Assembly: GCA_020073085.1 (NCBI GenBank)
Contig: JAIQFV010000001.1
Span: 1 to 64,000, forward strand
DNA: 64,000 nucleotides
Direction of reading: 5' to 3'
DNA from: Terriglobia bacterium
Lineage (GTDB): Bacteria > Acidobacteriota > Terriglobia > JAIQFV01
Shown here: one piece after another, positions 7,310 to 15,973 of the stretch
How positions within the stretch are numbered: the stretch's first letter is position 1
How the letters are laid out: each line of letters starts with the position of its first letter
Program-made: the position numbers and the translations under genes
Notes under the pieces: model-generated
Told to the model about the DNA's origin: nothing
What the model saw: only the letters and a program-made list of their open reading frames with translations
Databases searched by the model: none

Positions 7310-7360
7310 CATTAAATGGATGGATCCGCGTATTCTCGGAAACTTTGCTTTGCGATCCGC

Positions 7361-7546
7361 CTATTGCGCCGTTGATTCCCCGAATACACCCACGATAATG
7401 TTTTCAATATCACCCACTTGCGTCCCATGTTGCCTTTCATCAGGGCGTCTCATACGGATCGGTATGACATCCCCTTGTTTCATTTCACAGCTCGTCGAAC
7501 GGACAACGCACTCCCTGCCACCCCGAGTCACAATACGAGCATAGAT
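7361..7546 (-). CDS. Possible small hypothetical protein
   Basis: This 61-residue frame (MIYARIVTRGG to GVFGESTAQ) lies on the same strand as, and just upstream of, the TIR cassette. It has a mixed, soluble-looking composition and no known motif. Several overlapping frames exist here and no convincing ribosome binding site was found, so it may be spurious. Confidence 0.25.
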   Translation of the reverse strand: MYARIVTRGGRECVVRSTSCEMKQGDVIPIRMRRPDERQHGTQVGDIENIIVGVFGESTAQ

Positions 7547-7561
7547 CATAGTCGTGGTCAC

Positions 7562-8043
7562 ATCCAGATGAACAAAGAGTTATTGGACCGTTCAATTGCC
7601 TTACCCTGATCCGAGCGGCTGCGTCGCAACAAAATGGGAGGGTGCTCGGAATGCTCCCACAAGTAATCGTTTTGGGTGGCGCTCCTCTTCTGTACCGTTC
7701 GGGTCGGGGAATGGAATCGTTCGGTCGAAAGCCTCGAGTGGCAAGCCGGTCGTCATTCAGATAATGCGCCAACATGGGGGGCGGCTGGCCAAGAATGAGT
7801 CTAGGACTTACTCATTATCAATTCAAGTGAAATGTCTTGGGGGGTCGTAGGCATTCCTTCCAAAAGGTCTTTGGAGGATCAAAAACTGTGCCCTATTTTG
7901 TGCACCACTATGCTCAGAAATGGCCTAATACAATACTAGACGGGGTGCGAGGAAAATCGCTGATAAATCTGTGACGAAACAAGACCATGCGCACTAATAT
8001 CACGCAGGGTGATAATCCGCTCGCCGCAATTGTTGATCCACCA
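7562..8043. other. Non-coding stretch at the island edge
   Basis: I see no convincing gene, transposon end or promoter here. The short open frames look unlike proteins. The stretch lies between the TIR cassette and a tRNA 3'-end fragment, so it may be decayed mobile DNA. Confidence 0.4.
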
Positions 8044-8077
8044 CGGTGGATTGTAGGTTCGAGTCCTACCTCGGGAG
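8044..8077 (+). pseudogene. 3'-end fragment of a tRNA gene
   Basis: GTAGG, TTCGAGT and CCTAC at 8053-8069 form a perfect T-arm with a seven-base loop, followed by CTCGGGAG as a 3' acceptor strand. The matching 5' acceptor (TCCCGAG) and the D arm are absent upstream. Only the 3' part of a tRNA, possibly tRNA-Asn by resemblance, is present. Integrating elements leave such fragments as attachment-site duplicates. Confidence 0.5.
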
Positions 8078-8243
8078 TCGTCCCTATGCTGCTCTGCCTG
8101 CCTTTGGGCCGATTCATCGGGTTCGGGGATGAAATCTTTGAAAGAGTAGTGAATCATCCAAGCTGATAATCTGGCCACATGGAACCCCGATCCGGTCCTG
8201 AGACACTACGGGGAGCTGCTACATCGCGGAACGTGCCATCTTA

Positions 8244-8450
8244 CAACTCCGTCAGGAGTGGCATCTTTGTAGCTCGGATCTTCCTCCTCGGTTTGTAGTT
8301 GAACCCCGTAGGGGTGACATCTGCCCCGGTGGACTGACCCGGCGATTTGATTGCGGCAACAATCTACCCGGATGTCACCCCTACGGGGTTCATTTGAGAA
8401 AAGGAAAGAGCGGGATCGAGGCTACAAAGATGCCACTCCTGACGGAGTTG
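8244..8450. repeat. REP/BIME-like nested inverted repeat
   Basis: Two perfect inverted repeats are nested: a 30-bp outer pair (8244-8273 with 8421-8450) and a 21-bp inner pair (8301-8321 with 8371-8391). Each arm contains its own small palindrome (AACTCCGTCAGGAGT and ACCCCGTAGGGGT) next to GTAG, as in REP sequences recognised by RAYT transposases. A RAYT gene is at 2834-3595. The unit ends about 100 bases from the mglA stop. Confidence 0.7.
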
Positions 8451-8553
8451 AGGCAGAACAACTCCAAGAGAATCCTATGTGCATTGAGTTTCCCTATATC
8501 AGGGACTGCGGGTTCGGGTCAGGAGGGAGTTGGGTTTTTCAGTCGGGAAGGCT

Positions 8554-9138
8554 CTATCTTTTTCTCAGCCCGTTGAGCATCTGGCGGGTGACTTCTTTAA
8601 GGGAGTCAAAGACACCGACGCCGCGGGAGGCGATGGCTTCGAAAATCGGCTCATTCTTCTTCCAAAGCTCTTTCTTCAAATCCTCGAACGGGGAGATGTT
8701 GGGCAGGTCACGCTTGTTGAATTGCAGGACGTAGGGGATGGTCGCGAAATCGTATCCGTGCTCGTGGAGATGTTCATGCAGGTTGGAGAGGCTTTCGATG
8801 TTGGCGTCATAACGCTCCGCCTGGGAATCGGCGACGAACACCACTCCATCCACCCCTTTCAAAATCAATTTGCGGCTGGCATCGTAAAAAATCTGTCCGG
8901 GCACGGTGTAGAGATGGAAGCGGATCTTAAACCCGTTGATCAACCCCAGTTCCAGCGGAAGAAAATCAAAAAACAGGGTCCGCTCGGTGTCGGTGGCGAG
9001 CGAAACCATCCGCCCTTTGTTGGCCGGATGAATCTTTTGATAAATATAATTCAGGTTGGTGGTCTTGCCCCCGAGGCCGGGACCGTAGTACACAATCTTG
9101 CAGTTGATTTCTCGAGACGCGTAATTAATAAAGGTCAA
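8554..9138 (-). CDS. mglA: MglA-family Ras-like GTPase
   Basis: The 194-residue protein has all small-GTPase elements. The P-loop is GPGLGGKTT (residues 19-27), followed by TDTERTLFFDF (the MglA switch I variant), TVPGQ in place of DxxG, and the NKRD base motif. In Myxococcus and relatives MglA-GTP sets cell polarity and gliding or pilus polarity; in non-motile phyla its output is less clear. A roadblock protein is encoded 19 bases upstream on the same strand, the typical MglB-MglA pairing. Confidence 0.93.
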   Translation of the reverse strand: MTFINYASREINCKIVYYGPGLGGKTTNLNYIYQKIHPANKGRMVSLATDTERTLFFDFLPLELGLINGFKIRFHLYTVPGQIFYDASRKLILKGVDGVVFVADSQAERYDANIESLSNLHEHLHEHGYDFATIPYVLQFNKRDLPNISPFEDLKKELWKKNEPIFEAIASRGVGVFDSLKEVTRQMLNGLRKR

Positions 9139-9157
9139 CTAGGATCCCTCGGATGGA

Positions 9158-9658
9158 TTATTCGCTGAAGAGCCGGTCAATGTCATCATCCGTGATTTCA
9201 GGAAATGGATAGTCACTGATGACGCCGGTAGGCTGCAATTCCTTCTGGAACCTCGCGGCGATCCGTTGAAAAACATCCTCGAACTGGACACTGGCCTTGC
9301 GGACACGCAGGCGGACCAGGCCCACGGGCGTGCTGTGGTCGAAAATCACGACCAGAATCGCCCGGTGTGCCACAATCGAGAAGTGAATGTTGTCGCGCTC
9401 TCCTTCGTGGAACAGCACCGAAAACTCCCGCTCCCCCAGCAGCTTGGCAAGCCCTTCCGTGGCCGCCACATTCCCCGCCGCCAGCGAGGAGAGGGAGGTC
9501 GTATCCACGGTATCGTCACCCCCATGTGAAGCGATGGGTTGCCCGTTGCGGTCGACCAGAAAGACCAGTTTGGCACGCGCCTCGGTCGCCAATTGGGCCA
9601 TGATGACGCGAATTTCCGCAAACTCGCCCGGGTAAATGACCAGATCGCCTGTTTCCAC
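9158..9658 (-). CDS. Roadblock/LC7 protein, MglB-like partner of MglA
   Basis: The 166-residue protein has a roadblock/LC7 fold signature: KLVFLVDRNGQPIASHGG, DTTSLSSLAAGNVAAT and FHEGERDNIHFSIVAHRAILVVIFD. A C-terminal helix extends past the core. MglB proteins dimerise and stimulate MglA GTP hydrolysis. Gene order (roadblock then GTPase) and the short gap support one transcript. The C-terminal 40 residues, rich in Asp and Glu, are longer than a minimal roadblock domain. Confidence 0.88.
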   Translation of the reverse strand: METGDLVIYPGEFAEIRVIMAQLATEARAKLVFLVDRNGQPIASHGGDDTVDTTSLSSLAAGNVAATEGLAKLLGEREFSVLFHEGERDNIHFSIVAHRAILVVIFDHSTPVGLVRLRVRKASVQFEDVFQRIAARFQKELQPTGVISDYPFPEITDDDIDRLFSE

Positions 9659-9821
9659 TTAAAGCCCCTCTTCAACCCTTTCCGTCTAAGCGGGTTGACC
9701 GCCTATCATACCCGATATTCCCTTTTAATTCAAAAGCCCCAAACGGCCCCAACGCTCCGCCTGAAAAAACCGACGGCACGATCACCGGCTCCCGGCAGGA
9801 CGCTCTCCTGGATTTTCCCCT

Positions 9822-12029
9822 TCAGCTTGAAAATTCGATCGGCAACTGCATCGTTTCGATCACATGATACTGGGCGATACGGTTACGTCCGGTGCGTTTG
9901 GCCACATACAGCGCCCGGTCGGCATTCTCGATGAGCTGTTCCTTGGACGTGGCGTCCCGGGGATAGGTCGCAATGCCGGCGCTGATGGAAAGCTGGGCCG
10001 AGTTTCCTTCATAGGTAAAGGCGGTGCGTCCGACCTCGGTTCGAAACCGCTCCGCCGATTGCCGCGCGCCCTCCCGGCTGGTGTCCGGCAGAACCACCGC
10101 GAATTCCTCTCCCCCGTAACGGGCGGCGAAGTCTTCCCGCCTCAGGCAACTTTCCAGGATCGTCGCCAGCTGACCCAACACCGCATCCCCGAAGGGGTGA
10201 CCATAGGTGTCATTCAGTTTTTTGAAATGGTCAATGTCCACCATCAACAAGGAGAGCGGTTTCTTGTTCCGCCGGGAACGGGAAATTTCTTCCTCGATGC
10301 GCTCCTGGAAACTGCGATGGTTGGGGAGATGGGTGAGTTCGTCGGTGGCCGCGAGGGTCTCCATCTGACGGTGGTTGATGGCGTTTTCCACGATGACGGC
10401 CACATGCTGACACAGGAGGCGCAACAGCTGCTGGACTTCACTTCCGAATTGGCCGGGTTGGCTGTGGGTGAGCACAAAGGCCCCGTGCCGATGAGAGGGC
10501 GGGCCGAGCGGGATGGCCAGCAGTGAACCCACCGCCAGGGGCGGCTCGCCGGGCATGTAAATGGGCATCTGGCCGGCCCTCCGCTGGAAATCGGAGAGCA
10601 GCAGGGCATCTTCCGCGGAGGTAATCGACCAATAGGTCCAGGTCTTGGCATCGCTCGGAATGCGCAGGTCCCGGTCAAATTCGATCCCTTCCGCCGATAT
10701 CAGCGAATACGAGTTCCGGTCTTCCGAAAGCAAGGCCACCGCGGCGGTTTCATAATTCAACAGGGCCTTGGACTCTTTCAGCAGCAGCGAGGACACATCG
10801 TCCACGTTCAAGCTCGAGCTCATCCTGGAAATAATCCGAAAGAAGGTGGTGAGAAGTTCGTTGGACTGGCGATGGGCCCGGGCCGTCTGATTTCTTTTCC
10901 ACTCCAGTTCGAGGATGGTCACGGCCGACTTCATCATCCGTTCCTCTTCCGGCGTGAACTCCGGCACCGGCGGGGGCTCCGGATCCGGGCTTTCCATTCG
11001 ATCGGCCACCAGCACTCCCGCCACACTTGCTCCGTGCACGACGGGTTCCGCCAGATAGGCTCGAACCAGATCTCCCACGGACTTCAGATACACGAAGTCC
11101 ACCTTCCACGAACGGGCCGAGGTCCCGGGACTGCGTTTTCCAACGAGGGGGGTCTTGTTCTTGGCGCAATATCCGAGCAAACCCTGCCCTTCCACGAAGG
11201 ACGCGTCCGGATTGAACTCCGTCCCCTCTCCCGCCATCCAACTCATCTGAAAGACTCCCGTGTTATCGCGGACAAAGAAGCACACATGGCTGGCAATGAG
11301 GGCGGTCCTCAAATGCTCCAGAAACACATCCTCAAATTCCGTGCCCCGATCACCGGTCTCCCCGCCGGCAAGAGCCATCTCGGGTTCTCCCGAGGCGATC
11401 GTCCGCGCAAAGACCGGGAGAAACTTCTTGCGCTCGAGGGCCTCCTCCTCGGCCCGAATTGCCGCGGCCTCCAACTCTTTCTCAGCCTGCGCGAGGCGGC
11501 GCTTCAGGATTACCAGGGAGGCCTCCCCCACGATTGCCACCAGGACCAGCATTAACAACCACAGCAGAAGGCGGTCCGTTTCAAAATGCTGGTCCATGCG
11601 GAAGGCCGTCGCCAACGCATTGAACCCCTCCAGGAGCGAAATCCGGACCACCGTGAGCAAGGAGATTCTCAACGAGTAGTTGATGCCGACTGCAAGCATC
11701 AAGAGCAGATACAATCCAAACCAAAAGGAATGCAGTCCCCCGGTCCGCTGAACCAGGAAGTTGATGGCCAGGATGAGCGCGCCGACCACTTCAACATATT
11801 GAAAGTCCCCACCCAACCGCAGAATGTAACGGTAGAACGCCGCCACCGAATAGACGGTGATGGCGATCACGCCGATGAACTGAGGGGCCGTAAACCGGAG
11901 CGGCGGCGAGTAGACGCCGAAGGAAGAAATCACAAATAAGACGAAGAGGGGGAGCAGAAGGTAGTTTTCACGGATCAGCTCCTTGATGCCCTTGCGGCGG
12001 ATGAGATCGAGGATTTTTGATTTCATCAT
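9822..12029 (-). CDS. Membrane-bound GAF-GGDEF diguanylate cyclase
   Basis: Of 735 residues, the first 175 are hydrophobic with six or seven predicted membrane spans. A coiled coil follows (RRLAQAEKELEAAAIRAEEE), then two GAF-like sensor domains (about 215-370 and 395-555) and a C-terminal GGDEF domain. The active site GGEEF (639-643) is intact, and RRED five residues before it matches the c-di-GMP inhibitory I-site. DELTHLPNHRSF marks the domain start. The enzyme should make c-di-GMP from two GTP in response to a cytosolic ligand or redox cue. A nonamer repeat element occupies its upstream region. Confidence 0.9.
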   Translation of the reverse strand: MMKSKILDLIRRKGIKELIRENYLLLPLFVLFVISSFGVYSPPLRFTAPQFIGVIAITVYSVAAFYRYILRLGGDFQYVEVVGALILAINFLVQRTGGLHSFWFGLYLLLMLAVGINYSLRISLLTVVRISLLEGFNALATAFRMDQHFETDRLLLWLLMLVLVAIVGEASLVILKRRLAQAEKELEAAAIRAEEEALERKKFLPVFARTIASGEPEMALAGGETGDRGTEFEDVFLEHLRTALIASHVCFFVRDNTGVFQMSWMAGEGTEFNPDASFVEGQGLLGYCAKNKTPLVGKRSPGTSARSWKVDFVYLKSVGDLVRAYLAEPVVHGASVAGVLVADRMESPDPEPPPVPEFTPEEERMMKSAVTILELEWKRNQTARAHRQSNELLTTFFRIISRMSSSLNVDDVSSLLLKESKALLNYETAAVALLSEDRNSYSLISAEGIEFDRDLRIPSDAKTWTYWSITSAEDALLLSDFQRRAGQMPIYMPGEPPLAVGSLLAIPLGPPSHRHGAFVLTHSQPGQFGSEVQQLLRLLCQHVAVIVENAINHRQMETLAATDELTHLPNHRSFQERIEEEISRSRRNKKPLSLLMVDIDHFKKLNDTYGHPFGDAVLGQLATILESCLRREDFAARYGGEEFAVVLPDTSREGARQSAERFRTEVGRTAFTYEGNSAQLSISAGIATYPRDATSKEQLIENADRALYVAKRTGRNRIAQYHVIETMQLPIEFSS

Positions 12030-12045
12030 TCCAACGGAGGAATAA

Positions 12046-12383
12046 GTCTATTCGGTCTGTTCAGTCCATCTGGTCTATCCGGTCTATTCAGTCTGGCCGG
12101 TCTGTTCCGTCTGTTCGGTCGGGTCACTTGCTTCGACCCGGTCGGTTGGGTTTCAGCCTTTCCGGCCTGGTCTCACCGGTTATTGCAGTCAATATTGAGC
12201 CATTTCATTGCAAGCCTGACATCGGAAAACAGGGGTTAAGGACTCCTGGTCTCATTGGGCAAAAAGACTCAAAGACAAAATGAACCGCCCAGACCGGCCA
12301 GACTGAACAGACCGAACAGACCAAACACACTGCCCAGACCGAACAGACCAGATGGACCGAATAGACTGAATAGACTGAATAAA
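12046..12383. repeat. Nonamer repeat element, two inverted arms
   Basis: The left arm (12046-12125) holds degenerate 9-nt units of the form TCTGTTCRG. The right arm (12280-12383) holds the reverse complement (CYGAACAGA). Shared landmarks such as CAGTCTGGCCGGTCT in both arms show they can pair over most of their length across a 150-bp spacer. The element fills the gap between the cyclase start and the DUF167 stop. The same family recurs at 38636-39046. Confidence 0.8.
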
Positions 12384-12386
12384 CTC

Positions 12387-12689
12387 TTACTTCATCGCTC
12401 CGCTCAAAATCCGTCGAACGTCGGAGGCCTTGATTCCACGAACATAAACCGTCTTTCTTTTATGGTGTTCTCCGGAAATGAGTTCCACATTCGATTTCGG
12501 GACATCCAGAAGGCGCGAAAGATATTGAATACATGCGGCGTTCGCTGCCCCATCGACCGGGGGCGCGACCGTCTTCAGCCGGAGCGCTCCGGCCAGCACC
12601 CCGGCCAAGCCATTCTTGCCAGCCCGGGGCACAACGACAATCCGGAAGGTACAGCCGTCTTCCCGCGAATTGATCTCCATCTCGTCCAT
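12387..12689 (-). CDS. DUF167/YggU family protein
   Basis: The 100-residue protein has the DUF167 signature: VVPRAGKNGLAGV, LRLKTVAPPVDGAANAA and a Lys-rich strand near HHKRKTVYVRG. The function is unknown; the family has a small alpha/beta fold and often lies beside yggS. The start lies five bases after the yggS stop, so co-transcription is likely. A second ATG three codons in is possible. The repeat element begins just beyond the stop codon. Confidence 0.88.
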   Translation of the reverse strand: MDEMEINSREDGCTFRIVVVPRAGKNGLAGVLAGALRLKTVAPPVDGAANAACIQYLSRLLDVPKSNVELISGEHHKRKTVYVRGIKASDVRRILSGAMK

Positions 12690-12694
12690 TTGGC

Positions 12695-13438
12695 CTAACT
12701 TCTCTTCCCAAAAATCGCCGTCCCGAGGCGAATCATGGTGGCTCCCTCCTCGATGGCCACTTCAAAGTCATGGCTCATCCCCATGGAGAGTTCGTGCATC
12801 GATACGTTGGCAAGGCGCGGCTTCGCAATCTCTTCGGCGAGCCGGCGTATCGCTCGGAAATCGGCGCGTGATTCTTCCGCGTGGTCTCGAAACGGCGGAA
12901 TGGCCATCAGTCCCCGAACCCGCAACGCCTTCAATTCAGAAACCTTCCTCACCAGCTCCAGCGCGCCGGACGGTTCAACGCCGGATTTGGTCTCCTCATT
13001 GCCGAGGTTCACTTGAATCAGTACGGGTAACAAACGATTGAGCTGTTCACAAGAGCGGGAAAGTTTCAGGGCCACTTCGATGCGATCCACCGTTTGTATC
13101 ATATCAAAGATTTCCGCTGCCCGTCTTGCTTTGTTGCTTTGCAGATGTCCGATCAAATGGAGTTTAAACCCTCTTTCAGCGGCGCCGGCAGCGCCTCCCT
13201 GATCCTCCATGGCGAGAGACGAAGCCAGGGCGCTGAATTTTTGATCCGCTTCCTGCACCCGATTTTCGGCAAAGATGGTCAACCCCGCATGAACGGCAGC
13301 CACGACCGCCTCCACGGGAAACGTCTTCGAGACGGCGATGAGCTGAACCTCGTGGCGTTCGCGCCCGGCACGCCGACACGCCTGCTGAATTCGCTCCTCC
13401 AGCGGCTTGAGATTGGCGCTGATTTCTTGAATATTCAT
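12695..13438 (-). CDS. yggS: YggS/PLPBP family pyridoxal phosphate homeostasis protein
   Basis: The 247-residue PLP-binding TIM-barrel protein has LIAVSKTFPVEAV with PLP Lys38, FAENRVQEA, LHLIGHLQSNKARRA, and C-terminal ELSMGMSHDFEVAIEEG with IRLGTAIFG. The family has no catalytic activity and keeps free PLP and amino acid pools balanced. It is divergent from tmk, whose start lies about 90 bases away. Confidence 0.95.
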   Translation of the reverse strand: MNIQEISANLKPLEERIQQACRRAGRERHEVQLIAVSKTFPVEAVVAAVHAGLTIFAENRVQEADQKFSALASSLAMEDQGGAAGAAERGFKLHLIGHLQSNKARRAAEIFDMIQTVDRIEVALKLSRSCEQLNRLLPVLIQVNLGNEETKSGVEPSGALELVRKVSELKALRVRGLMAIPPFRDHAEESRADFRAIRRLAEEIAKPRLANVSMHELSMGMSHDFEVAIEEGATMIRLGTAIFGKRS

Positions 13439-13525
13439 GGGGTGAGAAGGCCCTCACGAAAAGATTGAACGGGGCGTGCGGTCTTGATAGACCGGACTGT
13501 CCATCGAATGTTAAACTGCCTTGCT

Positions 13526-14179
13526 ATGTCGAGACCACGGTTCATCAGTTTCGAGGGGATTGACGGCTGCGGCAAGACCACTCAGCTCAACCTGATGGCG
13601 GAGCGATTGCGAGCTCGTGGAGTCGAGTTCATTGCCACCCGAGAACCCGGGAGCACGCCGATTGGGCAGGATATCCGCAAAATCCTTCTGGACTCCAAGA
13701 CCACCGGCCTGACTTCCATCGGAGAAGTTCTCCTCTACTACGCATCACGAATTCAAAACGTTGAACAGGTCATCAAGCCGGCGCTGGAAGCCGGGAAATT
13801 GGTCCTGTGCGACCGGTTTAACGACGCCAGCTGGGCCTACCAGGGATTCGGCCGGCAACTGGGCGTAGAATTTCTTCGCATTCTCGACGATCTCGTGCTC
13901 GACGGGTTCCGCCCTGACCACACCCTGATCATCGACATCGACGTGGAGACCAGCCTGAATCGGGCCCAACGCCGTAACACCGCCCAGGCTTACGACGAGA
14001 ACCGGTTTGAAACGGAAGCCCGCGAGTTCTTTGAGCGCGTCCGGGAGGGATATGGCTGGCTGCAGCGACGTGAGCCTTTCCGGTTCTTCCAGATCAACGG
14101 CAACCGCCCGGTCGAAGCTGTTCACGCCGACATCGCGGCGCTGTTCGACGAGTGGGTGAAGGAAGCGATCAGCGCTTAG
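13526..14179 (+). CDS. tmk: Thymidylate kinase
   Basis: The enzyme phosphorylates dTMP to dTDP for DNA synthesis. Its 217 residues contain the P-loop FEGIDGCGKTT (9-19), the dTMP-binding TREPGSTPIGQDIR and the DRF motif in LCDRFNDASWAYQG. The ATG at 13526 is preferred over upstream in-frame starts because it places the P-loop at the usual distance from the N-terminus. The Pro-Gly-Ser segment follows the TREPG family pattern. Confidence 0.95.
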   Translation: MSRPRFISFEGIDGCGKTTQLNLMAERLRARGVEFIATREPGSTPIGQDIRKILLDSKTTGLTSIGEVLLYYASRIQNVEQVIKPALEAGKLVLCDRFNDASWAYQGFGRQLGVEFLRILDDLVLDGFRPDHTLIIDIDVETSLNRAQRRNTAQAYDENRFETEAREFFERVREGYGWLQRREPFRFFQINGNRPVEAVHADIAALFDEWVKEAISA

Positions 14180-14195
14180 CGGTCAGCGCTCCTCA

Positions 14196-15752
14196 CTAAT
14201 CGCTTCTATAATGACACCCCCGCGACTCGCGGCATTCCATGGCTGCAAGCAGGATTGCCAGGGCCGTCTGCACTCCATTCCGCAATCCGATCAGGGAATC
14301 GCTGATGGCCGCCTTGTCATAAAACCGCTCAATCTCCAAGTGGTGCTCCCGGAGGATCTCGTGGGCACGATCGAGACGCTTGGTGGTACGAACCAGTCCC
14401 ACGTAATTCCACATCGTTTGTTGAATGGTGAGCCAATCCTGGGCGATTAATGCGGGGTCGACCGTTTCGCGCTCGTAGACCCATGGCGCGATCTCGGGAA
14501 AATAATGATCTGCGGCATTCAACGATCTCTCCGCGGCGTCGGACCCGGCCCGGGTTCCCCACACCAGGCCCTCGAGCAATGAAGTTGAAGCCAGGCGGTT
14601 GGCGCCGTGAACGCCGGTGCATGCCACCTCTCCCACGGCTCGCAACCGGCCGACATTGGACTTTCCGAGCGCATCGACGGAAACGCCGCCGCAACTGTAA
14701 TGCGCCGCCGGAACCACCGGGATCGGTTCCCGGGTGATATCGATTCCAAGGGACTTGCACTTCTCGTAAATTCCCGGAAAACGGCTTCGAACCCAATCGG
14801 GACTCTTGTGGGAAATGTCAAGCAGGGCGCAGGGTTCCCCCGATTCAATCATCCATTGGTGTATTCCACGGGCCACCACATCACGCGGGGCCAACGAACC
14901 GTTGGGATGGAACCTTTTCATGAACTCCTCCCCACGAGGGCTCATCAACCGCGCTCCTTCCCCTCGCAGGGATTCGGAAATGAGGAACCGGCCGGAGGGA
15001 TGGAACAGCGTGGTGGGATGAAACTGGACATACTGCATGTTGATGCAGCGGGCGCCGGCGCGATAGGCCATCGCGATGCCATCCCCGCGCGAACCCGGCG
15101 GGTTGGTCGTATGCAGAAACACGCGTCCCAGCCCGCCGGTCGCCAGAATCGTTTCCTTCGCAAAAATCGTATCCACGATCCCGGTTTCATTGATCAACAC
15201 ATGGGCGCCTATGCAAGTGGGGGGTTGATAGGTGTCGAGAGGATTGAGCGAGTGATGCGACAAGGTCAGCAGGTCGACGGCCGTGGCATTGGTCAGGATG
15301 CGGATTCGGGGATTCTTGGCCAGGGCCTGTAGGAACGCGGTCTCAATCGCCCGTCCCGTGACGTCTTTGTAATGCAGAATCCGGCGCACGGAATGCGCGG
15401 CCTCGGCCGTCAGGTCGTACTCATCGGTGGATTCGTCGACAACATCGAAGGGAACCTGAAGCTCGTCGATGAGGACCTCCTGGACACAGCGCGGGCCTTC
15501 TTCGCTTAAGACCCGGACCGCCGGCTCGTAACAGAGCCCCGCACCGGCGGCGATGATATCGGCGGCCAGTTTTTCGGGGGCATCATTGTCCCCGCGAAAA
15601 ATGATTCCTCCCTGCGCGTAAAACGTGTTGCTCTCCTCAAGGCTGGAGTCTCTCGTCATTAACAGGACGTCGGCGCCTCTCCTGGCAGCCGCACGCGCTG
15701 CCGCACAACCGGCAATGCCGCTCCCGATAACCAGAATGTCAGTCTTCGTCAT
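14196..15752 (-). CDS. nadB: L-aspartate oxidase
   Basis: NadB oxidises L-aspartate to iminoaspartate, the first step of de novo NAD synthesis. The 518-residue flavoprotein starts with a Rossmann dinucleotide fold (DILVIGSGIAGCAAARAAARR). It carries SNTFYAQGGI, the active-site stretch VQFHPTTLFHPSG, SESLRGEGARL and the FAD-contacting ANRLASTSLLEGLVWG. The helical C-terminal domain is complete. nadC and nadA follow in the upstream direction on the same strand, separated by a 220-base gap and a repeat element, so it is unclear whether they share one transcript. Confidence 0.95.
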   Translation of the reverse strand: MTKTDILVIGSGIAGCAAARAAARRGADVLLMTRDSSLEESNTFYAQGGIIFRGDNDAPEKLAADIIAAGAGLCYEPAVRVLSEEGPRCVQEVLIDELQVPFDVVDESTDEYDLTAEAAHSVRRILHYKDVTGRAIETAFLQALAKNPRIRILTNATAVDLLTLSHHSLNPLDTYQPPTCIGAHVLINETGIVDTIFAKETILATGGLGRVFLHTTNPPGSRGDGIAMAYRAGARCINMQYVQFHPTTLFHPSGRFLISESLRGEGARLMSPRGEEFMKRFHPNGSLAPRDVVARGIHQWMIESGEPCALLDISHKSPDWVRSRFPGIYEKCKSLGIDITREPIPVVPAAHYSCGGVSVDALGKSNVGRLRAVGEVACTGVHGANRLASTSLLEGLVWGTRAGSDAAERSLNAADHYFPEIAPWVYERETVDPALIAQDWLTIQQTMWNYVGLVRTTKRLDRAHEILREHHLEIERFYDKAAISDSLIGLRNGVQTALAILLAAMECRESRGCHYRSD

Positions 15753-15973
15753 GAAACACCCTTCACCTTACCCGGAAAGGCGGGAATCAAAACCGGATCC
15801 CCTTCATGCCTTATCAACAGAATCTGTCGTGACAAGGGCAGAAACATCTGTCATGAGGAGACCGGGCATGCAGGAAGTTAAAAATCTTCAATCTAAAAGA
15901 AATTAGATGATCGAGGAACATTTCCATTGACGACCGATCCTCGGGTTTCCTGGCTTCCGAATAAAACTTCGCT

